From NCBI RefSeq assembly GCF_005145025.1, contig NZ_CP039697.1, positions 372,001-436,000 of the forward strand: a stretch of 64,000 nucleotides of DNA, written 5' to 3'. The position numbers were made by a program, and so were the translations under genes. A model generated the notes under the pieces. The model had not been told where the DNA came from. It searched no databases and saw only the letters and a list, made by a program, of their open reading frames with translations. Each line of letters starts with the position of its first letter. Within the stretch, counting starts at the first letter, position 1. Shown here in pieces: positions 24,391 to 33,422 of the stretch. The DNA comes from Novosphingobium sp. EMRT-2. Its GTDB lineage: Bacteria > Pseudomonadota > Alphaproteobacteria > Sphingomonadales > Sphingomonadaceae.

Positions 24391-26544
24391 TTGGCAAGCA
24401 ACGCCCCGATTCGGACGCAGACGACAAGCTTCTGCCGGCTGTGCGAGGCCTTCTGCGGGACGGTGGTGACGGTCGAGGACGGACGCCCGGTCAAGCTGAC
24501 ACCCGATCGCGACAATCCGCACACGCAGGGGCATATCTGCGTCAAGGGCGCGGCGATCATCGACATAGCCAACGATCCCGACCGCGTGCTGCGGCCGCTG
24601 AAACGTGTCGGCGGCCCCGGCGAATTTGCGGAGGTTTCGTGGGATCAGGCGCTCGACGATATTGCGACGCGGCTGAAGGCAATCATCGATGCGCACGGGC
24701 CGCAGGCGGTCGCGACCTATTTCGGCAATCCCGGCGCCTTTTCGACCGACACGTTCATGTCGAGCCAATGGTTCCTTGCAAGGATCGGCAGCAGCAAGTT
24801 CTACGCGGCAGGGTCGCAGGACAGCACTTCGCGCCACCTCGCGAGCTGGATTCTCTATGGCGTCGCCTTTCGCAACGCGATCCCGGACCTGCCGAACTGC
24901 GATTTCCTGATCATAACGGGCGCCAATCCGCTGGTATCGCACGGCGGCCTGCTCACCGCGCCCCGGATGCGCCACGATCTGGACGCCATTGCCGAGCGCG
25001 GCCGGGTGATCGTGATCGATCCGCGCCGGACCGAAACCGCGAAGCGGTACGAGCATATCGCGATCCAGCCGGACGCCGACGCTTGGCTTCACGCAGCGAT
25101 GCTCAAGGTCATGATCGGCGCAGGCGCGGTCGACGAAGCCTTCCTTGCCGCGCATTGCACCGGCTGGGACGATCTGCGCACGGCCGTCACCCAGGTCGAT
25201 CTCGACGAGGCCGCGACGGCCACCGGCATCCGTCGCGACACCATCGAACGCCTTGCGCTCGATTTCGCGGCCGCGCCGCGCGCCGCGATGTACGGCCGGG
25301 TCGGCCTGTGCCGCGGTCGTTTTTCGACGCTCGCCAATCTGCTGCTCGATGCGATCAACATCGCGGGCGGCAAGTTCGGCAAGCCGGGCGGGTCGACCTT
25401 CGGTGCCTTTCCGCTCGCTGAAGGCGCCGAACCACTCTCCGGTTATGGCGAACACCGCACGCGGATCGGCAACCTGCCGGTCGTTGCGGGCCTGATGCCC
25501 GCCGCCGCGCTGCCCGACGACATATTGGAGCCGGGCGCAGGCCAGGTTCGCGCGATGATGGTCATCGCCGGCAACCCGGTACTGTCCGCGCCGGGCGGTG
25601 AACGGCTCGAACAGGCACTCGAAGCGCTGGACCTGCTGTTTTCGGTCGATCTCTACGTGACCGAAACAAACCGCTTCGCGCACTACATCCTGCCCGCGGC
25701 CACCTTCCTCGAAAAGGACGACATCCCGCTGATCGGGCTGTCGCACATGGTGCGGCCCTTCCTCCAGTACGCCCGCGCGGCCGTGCCGCCGATGGGCGAG
25801 GCGCGCGAGGAGCAGGCGATTTTCAACGATCTCGTCGCGCGCATGGGGCTCGGCTCGATCGCGCCGACCCCGGGCCTGCGCTGGCTGGAACGGCAGGGTA
25901 TGGCGATCACCCCGCTGACGCTGGTCGAGCTTGCGCTCCGCCATGGCCCGCTCGGCAAGCGGCGCGGCGACGCGGCCCTCAGTTTCGCAAAGCTTGCGGC
26001 AATGCCGCACGGAACGATGCTCGACCTGCCCCTTACCTATGACAAGTGGGCTGACCATGTCGCCACCGCCGATCGCAAGATCCGCCTGTGGCATCCGATC
26101 GCCGCCGACGAATTCGCGCGCTTCGCCGCCCAGCAGGCCCCGGCAACCAGCGACGGAGCGCTCAAGCTTTTCAGCCAGCGCAAGCTCAAGTCGATGAACA
26201 GCTGGATGCACAATCCGGAAAGGCTGGCGCGTTCACAGGAGCCGGCGCTGCTGGTCCACCCTGCCGACGCCGTCCGATACGGCCTCAGCGATGGTGGCCG
26301 GGCCAGCGTGGCGAACGCACATGGCGCCGTCGAAGTCGCGGTTGAAGTGACCGAAGACGTGATCGAGGGCGCGGTCTGCTATCCGCATGGATGGGGCCAC
26401 AATGGCGGCTGGCGCCATGCCAACACGCTGCCCGGCGCGAACATCAACCTGTTGCTCGGGCACGGGCCGGAGGCGGTCGAGCGCGTTTCGGGAACGACGT
26501 TTATCGACGGCATCCCGGTGAAGGTGACCCCGATTGCAGCCTGA
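24391..26544 (+). CDS. Molybdopterin-dependent oxidoreductase with [4Fe-4S] domain
   Basis: A protein of 717 residues of the DMSO-reductase superfamily. The N-terminus has a C-x2-C-x3-C site (FCRLCEAFCG) completed by HICVKG for one [4Fe-4S] cluster. Mo-bis-MGD domains (ITGANPLVSHGG, VIDPRRTETAKR, MMVIAGNPVLS) and a C-terminal beta-barrel (VCYPHGWGHNGGW) follow. I selected TTG 24391 because GGAGAGGG precedes it; an in-frame ATG at 24265 would run through both operators and add non-conserved sequence. No signal peptide or electron-transfer partner gene is adjacent. It probably oxidises or hydroxylates a catabolic intermediate; the substrate is unknown. It ends exactly at the convergent TetR gene. 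Confidence 0.87.
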   Translation: MASNAPIRTQTTSFCRLCEAFCGTVVTVEDGRPVKLTPDRDNPHTQGHICVKGAAIIDIANDPDRVLRPLKRVGGPGEFAEVSWDQALDDIATRLKAIIDAHGPQAVATYFGNPGAFSTDTFMSSQWFLARIGSSKFYAAGSQDSTSRHLASWILYGVAFRNAIPDLPNCDFLIITGANPLVSHGGLLTAPRMRHDLDAIAERGRVIVIDPRRTETAKRYEHIAIQPDADAWLHAAMLKVMIGAGAVDEAFLAAHCTGWDDLRTAVTQVDLDEAATATGIRRDTIERLALDFAAAPRAAMYGRVGLCRGRFSTLANLLLDAINIAGGKFGKPGGSTFGAFPLAEGAEPLSGYGEHRTRIGNLPVVAGLMPAAALPDDILEPGAGQVRAMMVIAGNPVLSAPGGERLEQALEALDLLFSVDLYVTETNRFAHYILPAATFLEKDDIPLIGLSHMVRPFLQYARAAVPPMGEAREEQAIFNDLVARMGLGSIAPTPGLRWLERQGMAITPLTLVELALRHGPLGKRRGDAALSFAKLAAMPHGTMLDLPLTYDKWADHVATADRKIRLWHPIAADEFARFAAQQAPATSDGALKLFSQRKLKSMNSWMHNPERLARSQEPALLVHPADAVRYGLSDGGRASVANAHGAVEVAVEVTEDVIEGAVCYPHGWGHNGGWRHANTLPGANINLLLGHGPEAVERVSGTTFIDGIPVKVTPIAA

Positions 26545-27144
26545 TCAGCGCGCCATCACCGCCGGCGCGAGAAAGTCGCGGACCAGCGCGTCCATGCTGG
26601 CGCGATCGTCGAGATCCTCGGCGGGGCGCTGAAGCAGCGCGCGATAGACGAAGCTCAGCCACCATTCGATCCGCTGCACCGAAATATCGGTGCGCCCCCG
26701 TCCCGTCGCCGCGATCCGTTCGATCACCGGCGCCCAATAGTCGTGCATCATCCGCTCGATGACCTGCGAGTGCTCGGCAAGCTCGTTGACATAGCCCATA
26801 GAGCCTTCCTCGAAGAGGCCTTCGAAGATCGGCATGGCGCGTGCCGCATCGACGAGCGCCAGCACCGCGGCCGATAGCAGCGCCTCCCCTTCCAGGTCGG
26901 CCGGAATGTTGTTCTTGGCGCGCTCGTTCACCAGCGCGCCCTCGCGCAGCAGCACCGCTGTCGCGAGTTGCTGCTTGTTCGGGAAGTAATTGTAGATCGT
27001 CTGGCGCGTGATCCCCGAACCCTTGGCCACGGCTTCCATCCGCAACCGCTTGTACCCGACCTTCGCGATCACCTGATTCGCGGCGTCCAATATGCGGGCC
27101 TGCGTTCGGCGCGCGACATCAGTTTCCAGTTCCGTATCCATCAT
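26545..27144 (-). CDS. TetR-family repressor 1
   Basis: A protein of 199 residues with the TetR N-terminal HTH (RILDAANQVIAKVGYKRL, GITRQTIYNYFPNKQQL) and an all-helical ligand domain. The start is ATG 27144 or the adjacent ATG 27141. It is divergent from the D-aminoacylase-family gene at 27229, with a 22-bp operator (27170-27191) between the starts, so it probably represses both. The same operator occurs before 14234 and in the 24203-24390 region. Assignment of operator to repressor is by adjacency. Confidence 0.9.
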   Translation of the reverse strand: MMDTELETDVARRTQARILDAANQVIAKVGYKRLRMEAVAKGSGITRQTIYNYFPNKQQLATAVLLREGALVNERAKNNIPADLEGEALLSAAVLALVDAARAMPIFEGLFEEGSMGYVNELAEHSQVIERMMHDYWAPVIERIAATGRGRTDISVQRIEWWLSFVYRALLQRPAEDLDDRASMDALVRDFLAPAVMAR

Positions 27145-27169
27145 CCAACCCGCAGAAACTCTCAAAATT

Positions 27170-27191
27170 TGACGAAATTTATTTTTTGTCG
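27170..27191. promoter_or_regulatory. TetR operator family 1, site c
   Basis: An inverted repeat with TGACGAAAT left and TTTTTGTCG right in the 84-bp divergent promoter between TetR 1 and the deacylase gene. It aligns without gaps with sites at 14166 and 24285. Confidence 0.7.
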
Positions 27192-27228
27192 CATTTATCC
27201 CGCATAACGACATACCGGGAGAATTGTC

Positions 27229-28971
27229 ATGTACGGATTCGACCTCGTCATCAAGAACGGGACGGTCATCGACGGCACGCGCTTTCCGCGCTTCCGATCC
27301 GACATCGGGATCCGGGACGGCAAAATCGCGCGGGTCGGGTACATCGCCGATCCCGGCAGCGCGCGCGTCATCGACGCCACCGGGCTGATCGTCGCCCCCG
27401 GTCACATAGACACCCACACCCATTATGACGCGCAGATCTTCTGGGACCCGACCTGCTCGAACGCCGGCGAGAACGGCATCACCACCGTCGTTACCGGCAA
27501 TTGCGGCTTCGGCTTCGCCCCCGTCCATGTGCAGGATCGCGAGCGCGCGATGCTCATGATGGAAACCACCGAGCAGGTTCCCGCGATCCAGATGCAAACC
27601 GCGCTCCCCTGGTCGTGGGAAACCTTCCCGGAACTCGTCGAGGCGATGCGGCGGACACCCAAGGCGGTCAACCTCACCATGTTTCTCCCGCTCAACGCGG
27701 TGATGTTCTACGTGATGGGTGAGGACGCCAAGCGCCGCCGCCCGACCACGGCCGAAATCGATGCGATCAAGGGGCTGATACACGAGGCGATGGATGCCGG
27801 CGCGTGCGGCCTGTCGCTGAGCTTCATGGGGCACGAGAACAACCATGTCGACATCGACGGATCGGCGATGCCGACCGACATCATGCATCCCGACGACGCG
27901 GTCGCCATGGCAAGCGCGCTTCGGGACCGGCAGGAAGGGATCATCCAGGTCATCGCGCAGATCGGGCCGGTGGGCGACCGCAGCATCAGCGAAAGGCTGG
28001 CGCGCGAGACGGGCCGCCCGATCCTGCACAACGTGTTCTCGGTCAGCGAATATACTCCAGACCTCCACCGCCAGAGCATGGCGTGGCTGGACGCGATGAA
28101 CGAGGAGGACGGCGTCGAGATGTACGCCGCCACCGTCATCTGCCGCGCCTGGAACGAGACCGAACTCTTCAACTCACCCGGCTGTTCGCTCGACGCGCTC
28201 GACGTCTATCGCGAGCTGACCTTCTGCAAGGACCCCGCCGAAAAGCGCGCAAAACTGCTCGATCCCGAATTCCGTCGCCGTTTCAACGCAAGCTACGACC
28301 CGGTCATGTTCGAGGCGACCGCCGGCGGGCTGGCCGACTACACCGTGATCGGAATGGGCGAAGGCTCGAACGACGCGAAGGGCTATCTCGGCAAGACCTT
28401 GGGCGAGATAGCAGCCGCCGAAGGCAAGACCGAAGTCGATGCCTTTATCGACACCGCGCTCGAAAGCGATCTCCGGATCGAACTGAAGACGCCCGGCATC
28501 GCGATCGACCCCGCGAAAGTCGCCGATCTGCTGTCGAACGGCCGCGTTCTTGCGGGCGCTTCGGACGGCGGGGCGCATACCAAGAACTTCAGCGGAGGCC
28601 AGTGGACCACCGACCTGATCCTGTGGCTCGTGCGCGACAACGCTTTCCTCTCGCTCGAGGACATGCACTATCGCCTTTCCTACCAGCCCGCGCGCGCGAT
28701 GGGCATCAAGGATCGTGGCGCGCTGCTGGAAGGCATGGCCGCGGACCTTATCGTCTATGACCTCGCCGAACTCTATTTCGACCAGGACCGGTTCGACGTG
28801 GTCCATGACCAGCCCGGCGGCGACTGGCGGCGCAAAGCACGCGCCGGCGGATACCGCCAGATCTTCGTGAACGGCGTGCAGACGTTCGAGCGCGACCGTC
28901 CGCTCGGCACGACTCCCGGCGTCTATCTCGGTGACGCCGCCGCCCGGCCGCAGATCGCCCGCGCCGCCTGA
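27229..28971 (+). CDS. N-acyl-D-amino-acid deacylase family amidohydrolase
   Basis: A protein of 580 residues with D-aminoacylase-type features: N-terminal YGFDLVIKNGTVIDG, metal motif HIDTHTHYDAQIFWDP, the family-specific VVTGNCGFGFAP loop, and a late metal Asp in GASDGGAHTKNF. It ends in a composite beta-domain (ALLEGMAADLIVYD). Such enzymes hydrolyse N-acyl amino acids or related amides in the cytoplasm. It is divergent from TetR 1 with a shared operator and is followed at once by an SDR gene remnant. The natural substrate is not known. Confidence 0.88.
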   Translation: MYGFDLVIKNGTVIDGTRFPRFRSDIGIRDGKIARVGYIADPGSARVIDATGLIVAPGHIDTHTHYDAQIFWDPTCSNAGENGITTVVTGNCGFGFAPVHVQDRERAMLMMETTEQVPAIQMQTALPWSWETFPELVEAMRRTPKAVNLTMFLPLNAVMFYVMGEDAKRRRPTTAEIDAIKGLIHEAMDAGACGLSLSFMGHENNHVDIDGSAMPTDIMHPDDAVAMASALRDRQEGIIQVIAQIGPVGDRSISERLARETGRPILHNVFSVSEYTPDLHRQSMAWLDAMNEEDGVEMYAATVICRAWNETELFNSPGCSLDALDVYRELTFCKDPAEKRAKLLDPEFRRRFNASYDPVMFEATAGGLADYTVIGMGEGSNDAKGYLGKTLGEIAAAEGKTEVDAFIDTALESDLRIELKTPGIAIDPAKVADLLSNGRVLAGASDGGAHTKNFSGGQWTTDLILWLVRDNAFLSLEDMHYRLSYQPARAMGIKDRGALLEGMAADLIVYDLAELYFDQDRFDVVHDQPGGDWRRKARAGGYRQIFVNGVQTFERDRPLGTTPGVYLGDAAARPQIARAA

Positions 28972-28975
28972 TCGC

Positions 28976-29104
28976 ATGCTTCGGGACAGGGTCATTCTCG
29001 TCGTCGGCGGATCGACGGGCATCGGACGCGCGACCGCGATCGTGTGCGGTCAGTCGATCGGGGTGGACGGTGGCACTTCGGCGACGCTCGGCTTCAACCC
29101 GTAG
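28976..29104 (+). pseudogene. Short-chain dehydrogenase remnant with large internal deletion
   Basis: A 42-codon frame that starts like an SDR (MLRDRVILVVGGSTGIGRAT, the TGxxxGxG cofactor loop) and jumps directly to a typical SDR C-terminus (GQSIGVDGGTSATLGF, as in ITGQ-x-DGG endings). About 200 residues including the Ser-Tyr-Lys catalytic core are missing. It begins 5 bases after the deacylase stop codon. The frame across the junction is intact, so an in-frame deletion fused both ends. It cannot form a Rossmann enzyme. Confidence 0.75.
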
Positions 29105-29118
29105 GCCGCGCTCGCCGA

Positions 29119-29739
29119 TTAACGCGCGAGCAGCCCGCCGACGATCAGTTCGCTGACCGTTCGCGCGTAGCGTTCGACGAGGTCGTGATCGAGCGCGCCA
29201 TCGCCCAGGATCGTGCGCCGCGACTGCAGCGACGAGAACAGGTGCGCGCAGGCGCCATCGATCGCGAAGCTAACCAGGTTGGCGTCGACCGCGCGAAACG
29301 CGCCGCACGCGATGCCTTCGGCGATCATCGCCCGCCGTGCCTCGATCACCGGCTGCACAAAGGTCGCACCGACTTTCGCCGAGGCTTCGGGCGATGCTTC
29401 GCGCAGCAGTTTCTGGAGCAGGCGATTGAGATAGGGCCGTTCGAAGTAAGCCTCGATCAATCCCTTGATATGGCTCTCGATCTTGGCCGCCGGGGGCATA
29501 TCGGTGGCAAGCAGACGTTCGAGATGCCCCGAGGCGCGCCGTGCGTCGCCCTCGATGATCGCGATCATCAGCCCTTCGCGGTTGCCGAAATAGTAGCTGA
29601 CGAGCGCGACATTGGTGCCGGCGCGCTCCGAAATGTCGGCGATCGACACTTCGAGCAGCCCGCGCTCGATCATCAGGCTGCGCGCCGCCTCGACGATACG
29701 CTGCGCCGTTGCCGGCTGGTCGGTCACGTCCTCGGCCAT
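29119..29739 (-). CDS. TetR-family repressor 2
   Basis: A protein of 206 residues. The N-terminal HTH (RIVEAARSLMIERGLLEVSI, TNVALVSYYFGNREGLMIAI) is followed by a helical sensor domain with YFERPYLNRLLQKLLREASP, common in fatty-acyl or aromatic catabolic TetRs. It starts 10 bp after the CoA-transferase stop, so it is the last gene of the thiolase-fusion operon and likely autoregulated through the TTAAATGCTYRTTTAA sites at 33300, 33324 and 24331 (assignment by position). Confidence 0.9.
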   Translation of the reverse strand: MAEDVTDQPATAQRIVEAARSLMIERGLLEVSIADISERAGTNVALVSYYFGNREGLMIAIIEGDARRASGHLERLLATDMPPAAKIESHIKGLIEAYFERPYLNRLLQKLLREASPEASAKVGATFVQPVIEARRAMIAEGIACGAFRAVDANLVSFAIDGACAHLFSSLQSRRTILGDGALDHDLVERYARTVSELIVGGLLAR

Positions 29740-29749
29740 GCTGCCCCTC

Positions 29750-30925
29750 TCATCGCTTCTTCAGCCCGGTGCGGATCCGGTCGGACTGTTCCCCCAGCCG
29801 CGGGGCATGACGCTTGGCCGATCCGAGCGGCTTTGCAAAGCGGACGGGATGCTCCATCGCGAAATAGCCGCCTTCGCTCGGATGTTCCTGCCGCGAGAAA
29901 AAGCCCGTCGCCGCCAGATGCGGATCGTCCATGATATCGGCGATGTCGCGCACCGGCTGCGCCGGAATTTGCGCCGCATGGCATTTCGCGACCAGCTCGG
30001 CCGTGGTGAAAGCCGGGGTCAACCGGGCCATCTCGCAGTAAAGCAGCGCCAGATTGACTGTCCGCGCCTTGCGGGTGGCGAACCGCTCGTCCTTCAAGAA
30101 CTCCGAATGTCCGAGCACTTCGAACACGCGCGGCCACGCTTCGTCGGTATAGGGCACGATGCTGATGAAGCCGTCGCGCGTCGGGAAGGGCTGGCGGTCG
30201 GGATCGATCTGGCGGAAATAGCCCACGGGCGCATTCGGGGGATCGAAGGTCAGCCCGGCCAGATGTTCGAGCAGCATGAAATGGCTGAACGCCTCGAACA
30301 TCGCGATCTCCACCTTCTGCCCCTCGCCCGTCCGGAGCTTGTGGATCACAGCCGCGAGCACCGCATAGGCGGCGTGGAGGCCCGCGACCTTGTCGGCGAT
30401 CAGCGACGGCAGATAGCGCGCCCGCGGATCGCCATCGACGCGCGGCAACAAGGTTGACGTTCCGGTCGCGGCCTGGATCACGTCGTCATAGGCCTGCAGG
30501 TCGGCATAGGGGCCGTTCTGCCCGAACCCCACGCAATGCGCATAGATGATGCCGGGATTGATCGCCCGCACCGCGTTATAATCGAGCCCCAGCCGCTCGA
30601 CCGCCTTGCCGCGCACGTTGAGCACGAACACGTCGGCCTCTTCGAGCAACGCCTTCATGCAGGCCAGATCGTCGGGCGCCTTGAGGTCGAGCGCTATCGA
30701 CTGCTTGCCGCGATTGATCGCCATGAAGCTGGGGCTCATGCCGGGGGTTGCCGCGGCCTTGCCCGACCAGCGGAATGCGTCGCCCGTACCCGGCGCCTCG
30801 ACCTTGATCACCTCGGCGCCAAGGTCGGCGAGGATATGCGTGCAATAGGGGCCGAAGACGACGCTCGTCAGATCGACCACCTTTATCCCTTCCAGCATGG
30901 GCTTGCCGTCCATTGCCCTCATCAT
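29750..30925 (-). CDS. Family III CoA-transferase (CaiB/BaiF)
   Basis: A protein of 391 residues with an N-terminal VVDLTSVVFGPYCTHILADLGAEVIKVE segment, HCVGFGQNGPYAD, and the probable nucleophilic Asp in LIADKVAGLHAA. It should move CoA between a donor thioester and a carboxylic acid. ATG 30925 overlaps the upstream stop (ATGA) and follows GGAGTGG; ATG 30937 in the same frame is less likely. Its place after a thiolase/hydratase gene suggests it activates the acid entering beta-oxidation-like chain shortening. Confidence 0.9.
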   Translation of the reverse strand: MMRAMDGKPMLEGIKVVDLTSVVFGPYCTHILADLGAEVIKVEAPGTGDAFRWSGKAAATPGMSPSFMAINRGKQSIALDLKAPDDLACMKALLEEADVFVLNVRGKAVERLGLDYNAVRAINPGIIYAHCVGFGQNGPYADLQAYDDVIQAATGTSTLLPRVDGDPRARYLPSLIADKVAGLHAAYAVLAAVIHKLRTGEGQKVEIAMFEAFSHFMLLEHLAGLTFDPPNAPVGYFRQIDPDRQPFPTRDGFISIVPYTDEAWPRVFEVLGHSEFLKDERFATRKARTVNLALLYCEMARLTPAFTTAELVAKCHAAQIPAQPVRDIADIMDDPHLAATGFFSRQEHPSEGGYFAMEHPVRFAKPLGSAKRHAPRLGEQSDRIRTGLKKR

Positions 30926-33276
30926 GATCCACTCCATTCCGGCTTGCGCTTCGCGGCAAAGGCACTGACGCCCTCGCGGAAATCGCGCGTGCGCATCAGG
31001 CGCCCGAAGATGCGGTTGTTGGCCGCCAGTGCCTCTTCCAGCGATTCCAGATTTTCGAGCGCATTCAGCGCCTCCTTCGTGGCGCGGATTGCTGACGGCG
31101 AATTTTCGAGCAGCCGTTCGGCGAGCGCCCGCGCGGCGTCCATCGCATCGCCATCAACGACCTCATTGATCACGCCAAGTTCGCGCGCCTCGGCCGCGCC
31201 GAAATGCCGCCCCGTCAGAATGAGTTCCATCGCCGCCTTGCGCCCGATCTGGCGCGTCAGCCGCTGAACGCCGCCCGCCGCCGCATAGAGGCCGACCTTC
31301 ACTTCCGGCAGCGCGAAGCGCGCACTGGCCGTTGCAACGGCAAGGTCGCACGCCAGGACGATTTCAAGGCCTCCGCCCATCGCCACCCCGTTGACCGCGG
31401 CGATGACCGGCTTGGTCCGGTCGAAGCGCGAACACAGCCCCGCGAAGCCCGACGGCGGGATCGCCATATCCCCGCCCTTGGCCGTGACTTTCAGGTCGTT
31501 GCCGCTGCAAAAGGCCCGGTCGTCCGCCCCCGTGACGATCGCGACCCACAGGTCAGGGTCGCGCTCGAAATCATCCCAGATCTGGTGCAGCTCGAAATGC
31601 GCCGCGCTGAAAAGCGCGTTCATGGCCTCTGGCCGGTCGAGCGTGACTTCCAGGACATGCCTGCGGCGCTCGACCAGCACATGCTCGAAACGCCGCGTCG
31701 GCAGGCCCACCGCCCGGCCCGCCGCCGGTGCCGGCTCGCCAAGCCGGCTTGCGGGTTCGACGAAGTTCACGCCCCTCTCGTGCACGATGCGCACGGACCA
31801 GCCGATCGCATCCTGTTCGGCAAGGCTCGCCAGCGTGCCGCGATGCCCCGTGCGGACCCGCGCCAGCACGCGCCCCTTCTCGTTCGAGGCGATGACATAG
31901 CCGCGCGAAGGCTGACCCTTCTTCCAGGTCACCGTATAGCTGTCGATGACCGCATCGGTCGTTTCGGCAAGCAACGTCGGCGCAGGCGCGTCGTCGATGG
32001 CGCGCTGTCCGCCATCGACGCGGCGCGGTTGCCAGCCTTCGACCGGCTCGGTTGAATAGACGCCGGCCGCTTCCTTGGAGAGGAAGCCGCCATTGGCGAG
32101 AACCAGGCCGAATTGCCCTGGCGACGCGCGCAGCCGCTCGGCCATCGTCGCAATGGCGTGCATCGCATAATTGTTCCCCGCCCCGCCGAAGAACGGCAGC
32201 CCACCGGTGACGGTGCAACAGGTGTGCCGCCAGTCCACCCCCAGCGCCTCGGCCGCGAGCAGCACCGCGCAGGGGAAGCAACTGTAAAGATCGAACTGTT
32301 CGATGCCGGGCACCGTCTTCCCCGCCATAGCAAGCGCGCCTTCGAGCGCCGCCTCGATGGCACGCGACCGCGACAGATCGGGCCGCTCCATGACCGGCCG
32401 GTCCTTCACCGTGGCATAGCCGTGCAGATAGACCCACTTGGCCGGATCGATTCCGGCCTGCCGCGCAGCCCCGACCGAGGTCAGGACGACCGCCGCCCCC
32501 TGATTCACCGCGTCCTGCGCGACGTGCCATTTGAGATAGGGCTCGGCGATCGGATAATTGGCATCGCCGGGCGTTGCGAGGAAATCGCGCGAACGGCGCT
32601 GCGGGAATTGGGCATAGGGGTTCTTCGCCGCGACGGCCGAAAAGCCTTCCCACAGCGCGGACATGAGCGCGACATAGCCGGGCCGATCCAGTCCCAGCCG
32701 GGCGCGCAACGCCTGCTCGAACGCCGGATAGGTCTGCGTCGGCATGCCCAGCCCGTTCACGCGCTCGTAGTCGGTCAGGAGCGAAGGCCCCAGACCGCGG
32801 TCCTCCCACGGACCATCGACATTGTAGGACCAGTCGAGTGTCAGCCGCGCCTTCAGCGCCTGCTTCATCGTGGCTATCGCCTCTGACCCAGCGAGCAGGA
32901 TCGCTTTGGCATCGCCCGCGAAGATCGCTTCCGCCGCTTCGTTCACCAACGCCTGTGGCTGATCGCCACCCACGACCGAATAGATGCAGCGCGCGTGCCC
33001 GATCCCCAGTTCCGCCGCCAGCGTGGCGGGCGGATTGGCGCAGCGGCCGAACGGATGGCGCATGCCCTCGATCGAGTCATGATTGGCGCGCACCACGATC
33101 ACGCCATCGATCGCCTGGCGCAGCGCTTCGGCCGCACCGCTGTCGGCAAACGCCCGCTCGGCTGCCGCGAGTTGCAGCCCCAGTGGACTCGGCGCGTCGT
33201 CGATGTCCTGACCGTCCCAATGGCGAACGATCTGGCCGACGCCGACCAATATGGGGGTTTGCGGATCGATGGCCAT
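30922..33276 (-). CDS. Thiolase-like protein fused to enoyl-CoA hydratase
   Basis: A protein of 784 residues. Residues about 1-510 are a thiolase-superfamily protein with C-terminal OB-like extension: AIDPQTPILVGVGQ, IYSVVGGDQPQALV, LYSCFPCAVLLAAE and GGLPFFGGAGNNYAMHA. The nucleophilic Cys expected near residue 90-130 is not seen. Residues about 525-784 are a complete crotonase domain with both oxyanion/catalytic segments (CSGNDLK, GVAMGGGLEIVLACD with Glu, LPEVKVGLYAAAGG with Glu). One chain could hydrate an enoyl-CoA and act on the thioester later. It heads an operon with a CoA-transferase and TetR 2. There is no frame break, so the fusion is genuine. Confidence 0.87.
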   Translation of the reverse strand: MAIDPQTPILVGVGQIVRHWDGQDIDDAPSPLGLQLAAAERAFADSGAAEALRQAIDGVIVVRANHDSIEGMRHPFGRCANPPATLAAELGIGHARCIYSVVGGDQPQALVNEAAEAIFAGDAKAILLAGSEAIATMKQALKARLTLDWSYNVDGPWEDRGLGPSLLTDYERVNGLGMPTQTYPAFEQALRARLGLDRPGYVALMSALWEGFSAVAAKNPYAQFPQRRSRDFLATPGDANYPIAEPYLKWHVAQDAVNQGAAVVLTSVGAARQAGIDPAKWVYLHGYATVKDRPVMERPDLSRSRAIEAALEGALAMAGKTVPGIEQFDLYSCFPCAVLLAAEALGVDWRHTCCTVTGGLPFFGGAGNNYAMHAIATMAERLRASPGQFGLVLANGGFLSKEAAGVYSTEPVEGWQPRRVDGGQRAIDDAPAPTLLAETTDAVIDSYTVTWKKGQPSRGYVIASNEKGRVLARVRTGHRGTLASLAEQDAIGWSVRIVHERGVNFVEPASRLGEPAPAAGRAVGLPTRRFEHVLVERRRHVLEVTLDRPEAMNALFSAAHFELHQIWDDFERDPDLWVAIVTGADDRAFCSGNDLKVTAKGGDMAIPPSGFAGLCSRFDRTKPVIAAVNGVAMGGGLEIVLACDLAVATASARFALPEVKVGLYAAAGGVQRLTRQIGRKAAMELILTGRHFGAAEARELGVINEVVDGDAMDAARALAERLLENSPSAIRATKEALNALENLESLEEALAANNRIFGRLMRTRDFREGVSAFAAKRKPEWSGS

Positions 33277-33299
33277 GGAGCGTCTCTCCTCGGTGCATT

Positions 33300-33315
33300 T
33301 TAAATGCTTGTTTAA
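33300..33315. promoter_or_regulatory. TetR operator family 2, site b
   Basis: TTAAATGCTTGTTTAA, 24 bp before the thiolase-fusion start codon, with perfect TTAAA/TTTAA arms. Confidence 0.6.
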
Positions 33316-33323
33316 TCGAGCGC

Positions 33324-33339
33324 CTAAATGCTCATTTAA
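33324..33339. promoter_or_regulatory. TetR operator family 2, site c
   Basis: CTAAATGCTCATTTAA, spaced 24 bp from site b on the same face; the two form a tandem operator in the promoter. The rest of the gap 33277-33422 shows no gene. Confidence 0.6.
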
Positions 33340-33422
33340 TTCGAGTCAATTAGATCGACGGAGCAGGTCGTGATTTTCGACGCCAGCCATCTGCGAGGAT
33401 ATGCGGCGCGCGCGGCACCAGC

